The notes under the pieces: model-generated | Seen by the model: the letters and a program-made list of their open reading frames with translations, nothing else | The model's database searches: none | What the model was told of the DNA's origin: nothing | Part shown: piece after piece, positions 16,020 through 24,676 of the stretch | Position numbering within the stretch: position 1 is the first letter of the stretch | How the letters are laid out: the number at the start of each line of letters is the position of its first letter | Made by a program: the position numbers and the translations under genes | Assembly (NCBI RefSeq): GCF_036634195.1 | Contig: NZ_JAZIFY010000001.1 | Span: 6,458,501 to 6,522,500 of the forward strand | Direction: 5' to 3' | DNA: 64,000 bases | Origin: Streptomyces sp. P9-A4 | GTDB taxonomy: Bacteria > Actinomycetota > Actinomycetes > Streptomycetales > Streptomycetaceae

Positions 16020-17116
16020 GTGTGAGTACCGGAACAAGAGGAGAGACCGTGCCGACTGTGCCGCCGGGTAATCCGGCCGTCGACACCGCGGACGTGTCCG
16101 CACTGCTGGAGCGGGGGCGGACCCTGTCCACGCCCGTACTGCGGGCGGCCGTCGACCGCCTCGCGCCGCCCATGGACACCGTGGCCGCCTACCACTTCGG
16201 CTGGATCGACGCGCAGGGCAACCCCGCGGACGGCGACGGCGGCAAGGCCGTCCGCCCCGCGCTCGCCCTGCTGTCGGCCGAGGCCGCGGGTGCCGCGCCC
16301 GAGGTCGGCATCCCCGGCGCCGTCGCCGTGGAACTCGTCCACAACTTCTCGCTGCTGCACGACGACCTGATGGACGGCGACGAGCAGCGGCGCCACCGCG
16401 ACACCGTGTGGAAGGTGCACGGACCCGCGCAGGCCATCCTCGTCGGCGACGCCCTGTTCGCGCTCGCCAACGAGATCCTGCTGGAGCTGGGCACCGTGGA
16501 GGCCGGCCGGGCGACCCGCCGGCTCACCACCGCCAGCCGCAAGCTCATCGACGGCCAGGCCCAGGACATCTCCTACGAGCACCGCGAGCGGGTCACCGTC
16601 GAGGAGTGCCTGGAGATGGAGGGCAACAAGACGGGCGCCCTGCTCGCCTGCGCCGTCTCCATCGGCGCCGTCCTCGGCGGCGCCGACGACCGGACCGCCG
16701 ACAAGCTGGAGGAGTACGGCTACCACCTCGGCCTCGCCTTCCAGGCCGTCGACGACCTGCTCGGCATCTGGGGCGACCCGGAGGCCACCGGCAAGCAGAC
16801 CTGGAGCGACCTGCGCCAGCGAAAGAAGTCCCTGCCGGTCGTCGCCGCCCTCGCCGCCGGCGGCAGGGCCTCCGAGCGGCTCGGTGAACTCCTCGCCGCG
16901 GACGCCAAGTCCAATGACTTCGACACCTTCTCCGAGGAGGAGTTCGCCACCCGCGCGGCCCTCATCGAGGAGGCCGGAGGGCGCGAGTGGACCTCCCAGG
17001 AGGCCCGTCGCCAGCACGCCGTCGCGATCGAGGCCCTGGACGAGGTGGACATGCCCGCCCGGGTGCGGGCCCAGCTCACCGCACTCGCCGACTTCGTCGT
17101 CGTACGGAAGAGATGA
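16016..17116 (+). CDS. Polyprenyl diphosphate synthase (FPP/GGPP type)
   Basis: A 366-residue trans-isoprenyl diphosphate synthase. The first aspartate-rich motif is LLHDDLMDGD near residue 120 and the second is FQAVDDLLG near residue 245. Conserved GGKAVRP and EMEGNKTGALL are present. The likely product is farnesyl diphosphate for HpnD, judging from the operon; chain length cannot be fixed by eye. The ATG overlaps the hpnE stop. The start at 16016 gives a leader before the first conserved region, so an internal start is possible. Confidence 0.9.
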   Translation: MSVSTGTRGETVPTVPPGNPAVDTADVSALLERGRTLSTPVLRAAVDRLAPPMDTVAAYHFGWIDAQGNPADGDGGKAVRPALALLSAEAAGAAPEVGIPGAVAVELVHNFSLLHDDLMDGDEQRRHRDTVWKVHGPAQAILVGDALFALANEILLELGTVEAGRATRRLTTASRKLIDGQAQDISYEHRERVTVEECLEMEGNKTGALLACAVSIGAVLGGADDRTADKLEEYGYHLGLAFQAVDDLLGIWGDPEATGKQTWSDLRQRKKSLPVVAALAAGGRASERLGELLAADAKSNDFDTFSEEEFATRAALIEEAGGREWTSQEARRQHAVAIEALDEVDMPARVRAQLTALADFVVVRKR

Positions 17117-17223
17117 TCACCATCACCCTGATATGAGTTCGCAGTCGCCGGCCGGTGCCCTCCGGCGCCGGCCGACGGCAGACCCGTAGAAGCAGAAGAA
17201 ACCGACTGCGCAAAGGGGAAGCC

Positions 17224-19209
17224 ATGACAGCGACGACCGACGGAAGCGCCGGGGCCGTGGGCCCCCGGGCAGCCGCGGCCAGCAAGACGAACGACACCGG
17301 CGCCGGTGCGCCGGACCTCGACGGCGCCGCCGCACGGGCCACGGAACTGGCCGTCGAGCACCTCCTCGCCCGGCAGGACCCCGAGGGCTGGTGGAAGGGC
17401 GACCTGGAGACCAACGTCACCATGGACGCCGAGGACCTCCTGCTCCGCCAGTTCCTGGGCATCCTCGACGCCGACACCACCCGCGCCGCGGCACTCCACA
17501 TCCGCCGCCTGCAGCGCGAGGACGGCGCCTGGCCCACCTTCCACGGCGGACCCGGCGACCTCTCCGCCACCATCGAGGCCTATGTGGCGCTGCGGCTCGC
17601 CGGAGACCCGCCCGAGGCCCCGCACATGGCCCGCGCCGCCGCCCGGGTCCGCGCCGACGGAGGGATCGCCGCCGCCCGGGTCTTCACCCGGATCTGGCTC
17701 GCCCTCTTCGGCTGGTGGCGCTGGGACGACCTGCCCGAGCTGCCCCCGGAACTGCTCTTCCTGCCGAAGTGGTTCCCGCTCAACATCTACGACTTCGGCT
17801 GCTGGGCCCGGCAGACGATCGTGCCGCTCACCGTGGTCTCCGCGAAGCGCCCGGTACGGCCCGCACCCTTCCCGCTCGACGAGCTGCACAGCGACCCGGC
17901 GCGCCCCAACCCGCCCCGGCCGCTCGCCCCCGTCACCGGCTGGGACGGGATCTTCCAGCGGCTCGACAAGGCCCTGCACGTCTACCACCGGGTGGCGCCG
18001 CGCGCGGTGCGCAGGACCGCCATGAACCTGGCGGCCCGCTGGATCGTCGAGCGCCAGGAGAACGACGGCTGCTGGGGCGGCATCCAGCCCCCCGCCGTCT
18101 ACTCGGTGATCGCCCTCCACCTCCTCGGGTACGACCTGGGGCACCCCGTCATGCGGGCCGGACTCGAATCCCTCGACCGCTTCGCCGTACGGGGGGAGGA
18201 CGGCTCCCGCATGATCGAGGCCTGCCAGTCGCCCGTCTGGGACACCTGCCTCGCGACCATCGCGCTCGCCGACGCCGGGCTCCCCTCCGATCACCCGGCG
18301 CTGGTGAAGGCCGTCGACTGGATGCTCGACGAGGAGATCACCCGGACCGGGGACTGGGCGGTACGCCGGCCCGGACTGCCGCCGGGCGGCTGGGCGTTCG
18401 AGTTCCACAACGACACCTACCCCGACATCGACGACACCGCCGAGGTGGTGCTCGCGCTCCGCCGGGTCGACCACCCCGACCCTGCCCGGGTGTCGGCGGC
18501 CGTCGGCCGGGGCGCCCGCTGGACGCTCGGCATGCAGTCCCGGGACGGCGGCTGGGGCGCCTTCGACGCCGACAACACCAGCGTCCTCCCCAACAAGCTG
18601 CCCTTCTGCGACTTCGGCGAGGTGATCGACCCGCCCTCCGCCGACGTCACCGCCCATGTGGTGGAGATGCTCGCCTACGAGGGAATGGCCCAGGACCCCC
18701 GTACCCGCAGGGGAATCGAGTGGCTGCTCGCCGAACAGGACCCGAACGGAGCCTGGTTCGGCCGCTGGGGCGTGAACTACGTGTACGGAACGGGCTCGGT
18801 GATCCCCGCGCTCACCGCGGCCGGGCTCCCCGTCTCCCATCCGGCGATCCGCCGGGCCGTCGGCTGGCTCGGCTCCGTACAGAACGAAGACGGCGGCTGG
18901 GGCGAGGACCTCCGCTCGTACCACGCGAAGGAGTGGATCGGGCGCGGCGACTCCACCGCCTCCCAGACCGCCTGGGCGCTCATCGCCCTCCTCGCCGCCG
19001 GCGAGCGCGACTCCGAGCCCGTCCGGCGCGGCGTCGCCTGGCTGGCCGAGACCCAGCGGGAGGACGGCTCCTGGGACGAGCCGCACTTCACCGGCACCGG
19101 CTTCCCCTGGGACTTCTCCATCAACTACCACCTCTACCGTCAGGTCTTCCCCCTCACCGCGCTCGGGCGCTACGTGCACGGGGAGCCCTCGCCCGGCAAG
19201 GAACGCTGA
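17224..19209 (+). CDS. shc: Squalene-hopene cyclase
   Basis: A 661-residue class II triterpene cyclase that folds squalene into hopene/hopanol at the membrane. The catalytic acid motif DIDDTA lies at residues 401-406. QW-type repeats are spread along the protein, for example QDPEGWW, QENDGCWGG, QSRDGGWGAFD, QNEDGGWGED and QREDGSWDE. The C-terminal GTGFPWDFSINYHLYR is characteristic. The start ATG at 17224 follows AAAGGGGAA; the frame extends 23 codons further upstream without similarity. It is separated from the synthase gene by 107 bases, and its stop shares a base with the hpnG ATG. Confidence 0.96.
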   Translation: MTATTDGSAGAVGPRAAAASKTNDTGAGAPDLDGAAARATELAVEHLLARQDPEGWWKGDLETNVTMDAEDLLLRQFLGILDADTTRAAALHIRRLQREDGAWPTFHGGPGDLSATIEAYVALRLAGDPPEAPHMARAAARVRADGGIAAARVFTRIWLALFGWWRWDDLPELPPELLFLPKWFPLNIYDFGCWARQTIVPLTVVSAKRPVRPAPFPLDELHSDPARPNPPRPLAPVTGWDGIFQRLDKALHVYHRVAPRAVRRTAMNLAARWIVERQENDGCWGGIQPPAVYSVIALHLLGYDLGHPVMRAGLESLDRFAVRGEDGSRMIEACQSPVWDTCLATIALADAGLPSDHPALVKAVDWMLDEEITRTGDWAVRRPGLPPGGWAFEFHNDTYPDIDDTAEVVLALRRVDHPDPARVSAAVGRGARWTLGMQSRDGGWGAFDADNTSVLPNKLPFCDFGEVIDPPSADVTAHVVEMLAYEGMAQDPRTRRGIEWLLAEQDPNGAWFGRWGVNYVYGTGSVIPALTAAGLPVSHPAIRRAVGWLGSVQNEDGGWGEDLRSYHAKEWIGRGDSTASQTAWALIALLAAGERDSEPVRRGVAWLAETQREDGSWDEPHFTGTGFPWDFSINYHLYRQVFPLTALGRYVHGEPSPGKER

Positions 19210-19880
19210 TGGGACGCGAGCCGGGCCCCGGCGCCCCACCGCCCCTGCTGATCGCCTGCGCGCTCGGCATCGAGCGGCTCGCCCTGCGCAGCGGCGACCG
19301 GGGCGGCGCTCCCGGGCCCGTGACCGTGCTGCGGACCGGCATGGGGCCGGACCGCGCCCGTACGGCGGTCTCCCGGGCGCTCGCCGAGGAGGGGTGGCGG
19401 GACGCCGCCGTCATCGCCTCCGGGTTCTGTGCGGGGCTCGCCCCCGGCATGCACCCGGGGGACCTGGTCGTGGCCGACGAGACCCGTGGCCCGGACGGCA
19501 CCACCCTCTGCTCCGGCACCGAACTGCTGGTGAAGGCGCTGGTCAGAGCCGTACCAGGGCGGGCCGTGCACACCGGGCCGCTGACCGGCTCCGACCATGT
19601 GGTGCGCGGGCCCGAGCGGGCCGCGCTGCGCGCCACCGGGGCGATCGCCGTCGACATGGAGTCCGCCGCGACCCTGGGTACGGCCCGGGGCACCGAGCCG
19701 CCCGGCGGCGGGCCGGGCGCCCGCCCGGTTGCGGCCGTCCGGGTGGTCGTGGACGCTCCAGAACATGAACTGGTCCGGATCGGCACGGTACGCGGGGGAA
19801 TATCGGCCTTCCGTGTCCTTCGTGCCGTCCTTCCCGCATTCTTCGAATGGCACCGTTCTTTGCTGCTCCCCAGGAGGTGA
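19209..19880 (+). CDS. hpnG: HpnG-like nucleosidase/phosphorylase
   Basis: A 223-residue member of the PNP/UDP phosphorylase superfamily. Known HpnG proteins release adenine from adenosylhopane, giving ribosylhopane. Visible signatures are VLRTGMGPDRARTAVSR, SGFCAGLAPGMHPGDLVVAD and VDMESAA, the last being the ribose-binding motif. It overlaps shc by TGATG and is followed eight bases later by hpnH, its pathway partner. Confidence 0.88.
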   Translation: MGREPGPGAPPPLLIACALGIERLALRSGDRGGAPGPVTVLRTGMGPDRARTAVSRALAEEGWRDAAVIASGFCAGLAPGMHPGDLVVADETRGPDGTTLCSGTELLVKALVRAVPGRAVHTGPLTGSDHVVRGPERAALRATGAIAVDMESAATLGTARGTEPPGGGPGARPVAAVRVVVDAPEHELVRIGTVRGGISAFRVLRAVLPAFFEWHRSLLLPRR

Positions 19881-19887
19881 ACGAGTT

Positions 19888-20910
19888 ATGGCCATGCCGC
19901 TCCGTCAGTCCATCCGGGTCGGGACCTACCTCTTCGAACAGAAGCTCCGCAAGCGCGAGAAGTTCCCGCTCATCGTCGAACTCGAACCGCTCTTCGCCTG
20001 CAACCTCAAGTGCGAGGGCTGCGGGAAGATCCAGCACCCGGCCGGCGTCCTCAAGCAGCGCATGCCCGTCGCCCAGGCCGTCGGGGCGGTCCTGGAGTCC
20101 GGCGCCCCCATGGTGTCCATCGCGGGCGGCGAGCCCCTGATGCACCCTCAGATCGATGAGATCGTGCGGCAGTTGGTGGCCAAGAGGAAGTACGTCTTCC
20201 TCTGCACCAACGCGATGCTGATGCGCAAGAAGCTGGAGGACTTCACCCCCTCCCCGTACTTCGCCTTCGCCGTGCACATCGACGGCCTGCGCGAGCGGCA
20301 CGACGAGTCGGTCGCCAAGGAGGGCGTGTTCGACGAGGCGGTGGCGGCGATCAAGGAGGCCAAGCGGCGCGGCTTCCGGGTCACCACCAATTCGACCTTC
20401 TTCAACACCGACACCCCGCAGACCATCATCGAGGTGCTCAATTTCCTCAACGACGACCTCCAGGTCGACGAAATGATGATCTCGCCCGCCTATGCGTACG
20501 AGAAGGCCCCCGACCAGGAGCACTTCCTCGGCGTCGAGCAGACCCGCGAACTCTTCAAGAAGGCGTTCGCCGGGGGCAACAGGCGCCGCTGGCGGCTCAA
20601 CCACTCGCCGCTCTTCCTGGACTTCCTGGAAGGAAAGGCGGACTTCCCCTGCACCGCCTGGGCCATTCCCAACTACTCGCTCTTCGGCTGGCAGCGCCCC
20701 TGCTATCTGATGAGCGACGGCTACGTCCCCACGTACCGTGAGCTCATCGAGGACACCGACTGGGACAAGTACGGCCGGGGCAAGGACCCGCGCTGCGCCA
20801 ACTGCATGGCGCACTGCGGCTACGAGCCCACCGCCGTCCTCGCCACCATGGGCTCGCTCAAGGAATCCCTGCGCGCGATCAGGGAGACCGTCTCCGGGAA
20901 CAGCGCGTGA
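19888..20910 (+). CDS. hpnH: Adenosyl-hopene transferase HpnH (radical SAM)
   Basis: A 340-residue radical SAM protein that links an adenosyl group to hopene to begin side-chain elongation. The iron-sulfur ligands are C38, C42 and C45 (ACNLKCEGCGK); SIAGGEPLMHP follows. A C-terminal Cys region (DPRCANCMAHCGYEP) is typical of HpnH. The ATG at 19888 has AGGAGGTG, which overlaps the hpnG stop codon. Confidence 0.95.
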   Translation: MAMPLRQSIRVGTYLFEQKLRKREKFPLIVELEPLFACNLKCEGCGKIQHPAGVLKQRMPVAQAVGAVLESGAPMVSIAGGEPLMHPQIDEIVRQLVAKRKYVFLCTNAMLMRKKLEDFTPSPYFAFAVHIDGLRERHDESVAKEGVFDEAVAAIKEAKRRGFRVTTNSTFFNTDTPQTIIEVLNFLNDDLQVDEMMISPAYAYEKAPDQEHFLGVEQTRELFKKAFAGGNRRRWRLNHSPLFLDFLEGKADFPCTAWAIPNYSLFGWQRPCYLMSDGYVPTYRELIEDTDWDKYGRGKDPRCANCMAHCGYEPTAVLATMGSLKESLRAIRETVSGNSA

Positions 20911-20950
20911 GGAGCGGGCGGGGGAGGGAGCGGGAGAGGAAGGGGCCGCG

Positions 20951-22336
20951 ATGAGCGGGGAGTTCGACCTGCGGGCGCTGCTCGCCGAGCGCGGCGGCGA
21001 GCGGTACGAGCTGCACGCCCGCTACCTCAACCACCAGCTCCCGCGCATGCTCCACACCATCGGCTTCGACAAGGTCTACGAGCGGGCCGAGGGCGCCCAT
21101 TTCTGGGACGCCGACGGGGTCGACCACCTCGACATGCTCGCCGGCTTCGGTGTGATGGGTCTCGGACGGCACCACCCCGTCGTCCGCCAGGCCCTCCACG
21201 ACGTCCTCGACGCCCAGCTCGCCGATCTCACCCGCTTCGACTGCCAGCCACTGCCCGGACTCCTCGCCGAGCGCCTCCTCGCCCACAGCCCCCATCTCGA
21301 CCGGGTCTTCTTCGGCAACAGCGGCACGGAGGCGGTCGAGACCGCCCTCAAGTTCGCCCGGTACGCCACCGGGCGGCCCAGGGTCCTCTACTGCTCCCAC
21401 GCCTTCCACGGGCTCACCACCGGCTCCCTCTCCGTCAACGGCGAGAACGGCTTCCGCGACGGCTTCGCCCCGCTGCTGCCCGACACGGCGATCGGGCTCG
21501 GCGACCTCGACGCCCTGGAGCGGGAGCTGCGCAAGGGCGACGTGGCCGCCTTCGTCGTCGAGCCCATCCAGGGCAAGGGCGTCCACGCGTCCCCGCCCGG
21601 CTTCCTGCGGGCGGCCCAGGAGCTGCTGCACCGGCACGGCGCCCTGCTCATCGCCGACGAGGTGCAGACCGGCCTGGGCAGGACCGGCGACTTCTACGCG
21701 TACCAGCACGAGGAGGGGGTCGAACCTGACCTGGTCTGCGTCGCCAAGGCGCTCTCCGGCGGCTATGTGCCGGTCGGTGCCACCCTCGGCAAGGACTGGA
21801 TCTTCAAGAAGGTCTACTCGTCGATGGACCGGGTCCTGGTCCACTCGGCGAGCTTCGGGTCGAACGCCCAGGCCATGGCCGCCGGGCTCGCCGTCCTCTC
21901 GGTCATGGAGGACGAGGGGACGGTCGCGCACGCCCGCCGGATCGGGGACCTGCTCTCCGGACGCCTCAAGGAGCTGGTGCCCCGGTACGAGCTGCTGCAC
22001 GAGATCCGGGGACGCGGGCTGATGATCGGGATCGAGTTCGGCCGGCCGTCCTCGCTGGGGCTGCGCAGCCGCTGGACGATGCTCCAGGCGGCCCGCAAGG
22101 GCCTCTTCGCCCAGATGGTCGTGGTTCCGCTGCTCCAGCGGCACCACATCCTCACCCAGGTCTCCGGGGACCATCTGGAGGTGATCAAGCTGATCCCGCC
22201 GCTGGTCATCGACGAGGCGGACGTGGACCGGTTCGTCACCGCCTTCACCGCCGTCATGGACGACGCCCACGGTGGCGGCGGGCTGATGTGGGACTTCGGG
22301 AAGACGCTGGTCAAGCAGGCGGTCGCACAGCGCTGA
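20951..22336 (+). CDS. Class III aminotransferase (HpnO-like) of the hopanoid operon
   Basis: A 461-residue PLP-dependent class III aminotransferase. It has FFGNSGTEAVETALKFARYA, the Asp of IADEVQTGLGRTG, and the PLP lysine K266 in AKALSGGYVPVGA. By position and similarity it should aminate a C35 hopanoid side chain to aminobacteriohopanetriol. In S. coelicolor, as I recall, ispG and dxs copies stand between hpnH and this gene; here the gap is only 40 bases. ATG at 20951 has GAGAGGAAGGGG upstream. Confidence 0.88.
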   Translation: MSGEFDLRALLAERGGERYELHARYLNHQLPRMLHTIGFDKVYERAEGAHFWDADGVDHLDMLAGFGVMGLGRHHPVVRQALHDVLDAQLADLTRFDCQPLPGLLAERLLAHSPHLDRVFFGNSGTEAVETALKFARYATGRPRVLYCSHAFHGLTTGSLSVNGENGFRDGFAPLLPDTAIGLGDLDALERELRKGDVAAFVVEPIQGKGVHASPPGFLRAAQELLHRHGALLIADEVQTGLGRTGDFYAYQHEEGVEPDLVCVAKALSGGYVPVGATLGKDWIFKKVYSSMDRVLVHSASFGSNAQAMAAGLAVLSVMEDEGTVAHARRIGDLLSGRLKELVPRYELLHEIRGRGLMIGIEFGRPSSLGLRSRWTMLQAARKGLFAQMVVVPLLQRHHILTQVSGDHLEVIKLIPPLVIDEADVDRFVTAFTAVMDDAHGGGGLMWDFGKTLVKQAVAQR

Positions 22337-22368
22337 GAGGCGTGGCCGGACGGATGACCCCGGGCTTT

Positions 22369-22401
22369 TGCCTCTGAGGCAAGAAACTTGCCTCAGAGGC
22401 A
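22369..22401. promoter_or_regulatory. Perfect inverted-repeat operator before the XRE-cupin gene
   Basis: Arms TGCCTCTGAGGCAAG (22369-22383) and CTTGCCTCAGAGGCA (22387-22401) are exact reverse complements around AAA. Each arm contains its own smaller palindrome (GCCTCTGAGGC and GCCTCAGAGGC). It lies 22 bases before the regulator's ATG and 33 bases after the aminotransferase stop, so it may serve as an operator, a terminator, or both. Auto-control by the XRE-cupin protein is an inference. Confidence 0.65.
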
Positions 22402-22422
22402 CGATCCTGGCGAAATAGAGGC

Positions 22423-23052
22423 ATGGACCACGTCCCCGGGGACCATCCCCCGGACCCTGCCGTTCCCGACGTCCTGCCCGACGTCGCCCCGCAGCTGCGG
22501 GCCCTGCGCCGCCGCCGGGGACTCACCCTGGAGGCCGCCGCCCAGCGGGCCGGGCTCTCGCCGGCCCACCTCTCGCGCCTGGAGACGGGGAACCGCCAGC
22601 CCTCGCTGCCGATGCTGCTCGGCCTCGCCCGTATCTACGGTACGACGGTCTCCGAGCTTCTCGGCGAGGCACCCCCCGAGCGGGACCCCGTCGTCCGCGC
22701 CGGGCGCTCCGAACCCGTCGAGGCGGACGGTTGGATCTACCGCCAGGCCGGCGGCGCCGGCCGCGCCCTCCAATGCCTGCGGGTCCACGTGCCGTACGCC
22801 ACCCGGGCCGACATCGTGCGCGTCCACCCGGGCGAGGAGTGGATCCACGTCCTGGAGGGCCGGGTGCGGCTCGCGCTCGGCGAGGCCGTCCACGTCCTCG
22901 ATCCCGGGGACAGCGCGCACTTCGACTCGCTCACCCCGCACCGGATCGGCGCCGCCACGCCCGGCGGAGCCGAGCTGCTCTTCGTCCACACCCTGCTGCA
23001 GAGTCCCGCCGCCGAGCTGTGTCTCGGTGACGGGACCCCGCATCGGCGCTGA
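22423..23052 (+). CDS. XRE-family regulator with C-terminal cupin domain
   Basis: A 209-residue protein. The helix-turn-helix (residues about 25-80) reads LRALRRRRGLTLEAAAQRAG and SPAHLSRLETGNRQPSLP. The cupin domain (about 125-200) contains HPGEEWIHVLEGRVRLALGE and LDPGDSAHFDSLTPH. Such regulators sense a small ligand through the cupin. It lies directly after the hopanoid operon and before a small DUF6126 membrane protein, with a perfect palindrome just upstream. Confidence 0.9.
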   Translation: MDHVPGDHPPDPAVPDVLPDVAPQLRALRRRRGLTLEAAAQRAGLSPAHLSRLETGNRQPSLPMLLGLARIYGTTVSELLGEAPPERDPVVRAGRSEPVEADGWIYRQAGGAGRALQCLRVHVPYATRADIVRVHPGEEWIHVLEGRVRLALGEAVHVLDPGDSAHFDSLTPHRIGAATPGGAELLFVHTLLQSPAAELCLGDGTPHRR

Positions 23053-23101
23053 TCCCGCGCGCCTCCCGAGAGGCACGCCCCTTCGTCAGAAAAGGACCGA
23101 G

Positions 23102-23257
23102 ATGTCCGAGAAGTCACGACCTGTCACCGGCGAAGAGCGCGGGGAAGGCAAGTTTCCCAAAGGGCTCGTCCTCCGTCTCTTCGCGTATCTGATCGCCGGA
23201 CACCTCTTCGCCGGCTTCCTCTACCTGCTCTTCATGCTGGGCGGGCAGAACCAGTAG
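23102..23257 (+). CDS. Small DUF6126-type membrane protein
   Basis: A 51-residue protein with one hydrophobic segment (LVLRLFAYLIAGHLFAGFLY) after a charged N-terminus. The ATG at 23102 follows AAAAGGA. It matches the DUF6126 family that commonly accompanies XRE-cupin regulators in streptomycetes. Function unknown; the 49-base gap suggests co-transcription with the regulator. Confidence 0.75.
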   Translation: MSEKSRPVTGEERGEGKFPKGLVLRLFAYLIAGHLFAGFLYLLFMLGGQNQ

Positions 23258-23284
23258 CCGGTCCCGGGTGCCTGAGAGGCGACG

Positions 23285-23310
23285 CGGGCCCGGGAGTGTC
23301 ACCGGGCCCG
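23285..23310. terminator. Bidirectional hairpin between DUF6126 and the phosphatase
   Basis: Arms CGGGCCCGG and CCGGGCCCG with an 8-base loop lie between the converging genes. No T-tract follows. Confidence 0.6.
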
Positions 23311-23322
23311 GACCGCCGGGGC

Positions 23323-24144
23323 TCAGGCCTCCGTGAGCAGGCGCTCCCGCAGCCGCTCGCGGGTCTCCGGGGCCAGCTTCAGGCCCTCGGCGAGGTAGGC
23401 GTCCACCGAGCCCCAGGTCCCTTCGATGGTCTCGAAGGCGCCCCGCAGATACTCCACCCGCGCGTCGAACAGCGGGCTCAGCAGCTCCATCACCTCGGGC
23501 GACATGGCGTCGGAGGCGGTGGAGCTGCGACGCACCTTGTAGCGGCGGTGCGGGTCGTTCGACTTCACGTAGTCGGCCTCGATGGCATCCCGCTCGACCC
23601 CGAGGGCGAGCAGGGTGATCGCGATCGAGAGCCCGGCGCGGTCCTTGCCGGCCGCGCAGTGCATCAGGACGGGGACGCTGTCCTCCGCGAGCGCGTGCAG
23701 GACACGGCTGTGCTCGGCGGTCCGCTCGACCACCATCTTCCGGTACGAGTCGGACATCCGGCCGGCGGCCTTGCCGTCGCCGAGGATCTCCCGCAGCTGG
23801 ACGAGGTCCCCGTCCTGGACGAGCTTCCAGAACTCCTTGCCGTCGGCCGGGTCGTTGAGCGGTATGTTCACGTTCCGCGTGCCGGGCAGCTCGACGTCGG
23901 GCCCCTCGAGCTTACGGTCGGCCAGGTTCCGGAAGTCGAAGACCGTGTGCAGCCCCAGCGAGGCGAGGAAGGCCGCGTCCTCCTCGGTCGCGTGGGCGAG
24001 GTGGCCGCTGCGGAACAGGCGGCCGGGGCGCACCGCGCGCCCGTCCGTCGTCGGCAGACCCCCCACGTCCCGGAAGTTGCGGACCTCGGCCAGCTCGGGC
24101 TCGTTCGCGTCGGCGGGCGGGACCTGCGGCAGCTGCTGCGTCAC
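23323..24144 (-). CDS. Tyrosine-protein phosphatase (PTP family, IphP/MptpB type)
   Basis: A 273-residue phosphatase. The P-loop is HCAAGKDRAG (HCx5R), followed by IAITLLALGV. The N-terminal NFRDVGGLPTTDGRAVRPGR and LFRSGHL are hallmarks of this family, which acts on phosphotyrosine and sometimes phosphoinositides. The GTG at 24144 with AGGAG six bases upstream is preferred over a TTG at 24180. It is cytoplasmic, with no signal peptide. It converges on the DUF6126 gene and is not part of an obvious operon. Confidence 0.9.
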   Translation of the reverse strand: MTQQLPQVPPADANEPELAEVRNFRDVGGLPTTDGRAVRPGRLFRSGHLAHATEEDAAFLASLGLHTVFDFRNLADRKLEGPDVELPGTRNVNIPLNDPADGKEFWKLVQDGDLVQLREILGDGKAAGRMSDSYRKMVVERTAEHSRVLHALAEDSVPVLMHCAAGKDRAGLSIAITLLALGVERDAIEADYVKSNDPHRRYKVRRSSTASDAMSPEVMELLSPLFDARVEYLRGAFETIEGTWGSVDAYLAEGLKLAPETRERLRERLLTEA

Positions 24145-24444
24145 GGCTGCTCCTGTTCTCTCGATCGATTCCTGGGGCAATCATCTCGGGTGCCGGCGGG
24201 GGAGCACACCCCCTCGCTCTGGAATGGGCGATCTGTCCGTATTGAGGAGTTCGCCATAACCCGCCCGGGTTGCAGGGGAGATGGGGATCGCTGCGTGAGC
24301 AGCGTCATAACCGTGACGGACCGTGCCTGATCGTCTTTTCCAAATGCCCCCCGGGAAAAGGAGATCGAGGGACCGTCATCAACGGAGGGTGACCGGAATT
24401 CCGGCCGGATATCGCGGAATCCCGGAGCAATTGAAAACCCCGGC

Positions 24445-24474
24445 TTGTTCACGCCGACCCCACTCGTCTAGCGT
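24445..24474 (+). promoter_or_regulatory. Candidate promoter of the riboswitch-M23 peptidase transcript
   Basis: TTGTTC (24445-24450) and TAGCGT (24469-24474) are spaced by 18 bases, placing transcription start at the 5' edge of the riboswitch. The rest of 24145-24440 shows no clear signal. Confidence 0.45.
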
Positions 24475-24662
24475 CGCGCTCAATCCGGACGGACCGCCGA
24501 ATCCTGCCACCGACCGGAATCCGCACTCACCCGTACAAGGCAGGAGCGGGGGACCCAGGTAAGTCGCCGATCCCTCCAAGAAGGACGGCTCGGGGTGAAG
24601 CCGCGTGAGAACGCGGCCGGACATCTCCAGTCCGAACCCGACAGCTCACCTCGCAGGCGCCG
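24475..24662 (+). ncRNA. c-di-AMP riboswitch (ydaO/yuaA leader)
   Basis: The conserved blocks appear in order: CAATCCGGACGG (24481), GCGGGGGACCCAGG (24546), CGGGGTGAAGCCG (24591) and, near the 3' end, CCGAACCCGACAGCTCACC then TCGCAGGCG. The outer GCGC segments at 24476-24479 and 24657-24660 can pair as P1. In actinomycetes this class lies before genes for cell-wall hydrolases such as rpfA, where c-di-AMP lowers expression. The next gene is a LysM/M23 peptidase starting 15 bases downstream, which fits. Confidence 0.93.
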
Positions 24663-24676
24663 GAGAGGAATTCGCC

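Noticed and set aside
24605..24676. GTG start giving a longer M23 peptidase
   Set aside because: It would place coding sequence inside the conserved 3' part of the riboswitch and before the normal signal peptide.
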